Of a DNA stretch of 5,305 nt, positions 4,990 through 5,305 are shown piece by piece. The DNA is from Candidatus Falkowiibacteriota bacterium (lineage in GTDB: Bacteria > Patescibacteria > ABY1 > BM507 > UBA12075), in the NCBI GenBank assembly GCA_030636285.1, contig DAOVXE010000059.1:1-5305 (forward strand), in the 5' to 3' direction. The stretch's first letter is position 1; each line of letters starts with the position of its first letter. The notes beneath the pieces are model-generated. The model was not told the origin of the DNA. It did no database searches and worked only from the letters and a program-made list of their open reading frames with translations. Made by a program: the position numbers and the translations under genes.

Positions 4990-5305
4990 TTACTTAGTGA
5001 TATATTTTCTTATATTCCGCGGGCTGTCAACGTGGATATTTTTTTCAAGCGCGATATGGTAAGCAAGGAGCTGGAATGCTACCACTGAAATAATCGGGCT
5101 TAAAATCTTCATGCTCAGTGGAAGCGAAATAATATTATTAACCTCACCTGGTATGGTATTGTTGCCTTTAGTGGTAATGACCGTGACTGGCGCCTTGGTC
5201 GCTATAATTTCCTCCAAAACCAGCAGATTATCATCATATGTTTTATCCGACGGCATAAGCATAATAACCGGGATCTTTTTATCAAGAATCGCGATCGGAC
5301 CATGC
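4990..5305 (-). CDS. glmS: Glutamine-fructose-6-phosphate aminotransferase, C-terminal end (GlmS)
   Basis: The frame is open to the right edge and encodes the last 104 residues, so the N-terminal glutaminase domain and first SIS domain lie outside. The fragment begins HGPIAILDKKIPVIMLMPSD, matching the KHGPLALID segment of the GlmS isomerase (SIS) domain. It continues through APVTVITTKGNN and PLSMKILSPIISVVAFQLLAYHIALEKN, and ends VDSPRNIRKYITK, the counterpart of the conserved VDQPRNLAKSVTVE tail. The lysine after PRN-I-R corresponds to the E. coli lysine that forms the Schiff base with fructose-6-phosphate. The enzyme makes glucosamine-6-phosphate from fructose-6-phosphate and glutamine, the first step to UDP-GlcNAc for peptidoglycan and surface glycans, in the cytosol. 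The ATG at 5262 is an internal methionine, not the start, because conserved GlmS sequence continues upstream of it. A general SIS-domain sugar isomerase is less likely given the PRN tail. Confidence 0.96.
   Translation of the reverse strand, partial: HGPIAILDKKIPVIMLMPSDKTYDDNLLVLEEIIATKAPVTVITTKGNNTIPGEVNNIISLPLSMKILSPIISVVAFQLLAYHIALEKNIHVDSPRNIRKYITK

Noticed and set aside
4990..5262. Separate 90-residue protein starting at the ATG at 5262
   Set aside because: The frame continues upstream to the window edge with conserved GlmS sequence (HGPIAILD), so the ATG is internal.

Overview
The window is an AT-rich stretch of bacterial DNA with five protein genes, all on the minus strand, two of them cut by the window edges. 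Gene content and repeat style suggest a Candidate Phyla Radiation (Patescibacteria) genome, possibly a Parcubacteria-like lineage. The signs are a PHP-domain endonuclease Q homologue, a compact RmuC, a Wzy/WaaL-like membrane protein starting with an LPWQTRW motif, a poorly characterised nucleotidyltransferase-like protein with an FFDVFDYP N-terminus, weak or absent Shine-Dalgarno sequences, and many small palindromic repeats between and inside genes. This placement is an inference; no rRNA or other marker is present. All four visible stop codons are TAA and no reading frame needs a TGA codon, so the standard code fits.

In the direction of transcription (right to left): the C-terminal end of GlmS, glucosamine-6-phosphate synthase (4990 to the right edge); a 220-bp spacer with a weak terminator-like hairpin and short repeats; an endonuclease Q family protein (3450-4769); a 380-bp gene-free spacer dominated by a long asymmetric inverted repeat; RmuC (1981-3069); a 129-bp spacer largely filled by a 90-bp palindromic repeat; a nucleotidyltransferase-fold protein (886-1851); and the N-terminal 276 residues of an O-antigen ligase/polymerase-like membrane protein (830 to the left edge).

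The wide, repeat-filled gaps argue against one tight operon. Two themes are visible. GlmS (UDP-GlcNAc precursor supply) and the O-antigen ligase-like protein serve the cell envelope or surface glycans. EndoQ (cleavage at deaminated bases) and RmuC (a nuclease-related protein affecting DNA rearrangement) serve DNA maintenance. No functional coupling is shown by the sequence.

The most interesting signal is not a gene but at least five unrelated-looking palindromic elements. Two lie inside coding sequence (O-antigen ligase-like gene and endoQ), where they appear as extra in-frame residues. Two bracket the nucleotidyltransferase-like gene: one at its 5' end creates a false upstream start, and one at its 3' end supplies its last residues and a terminator-like hairpin. 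One very long element occupies the largest spacer. This resembles the Rickettsia palindromic elements in behaviour, but I cannot say from the sequence what mobilises these repeats.
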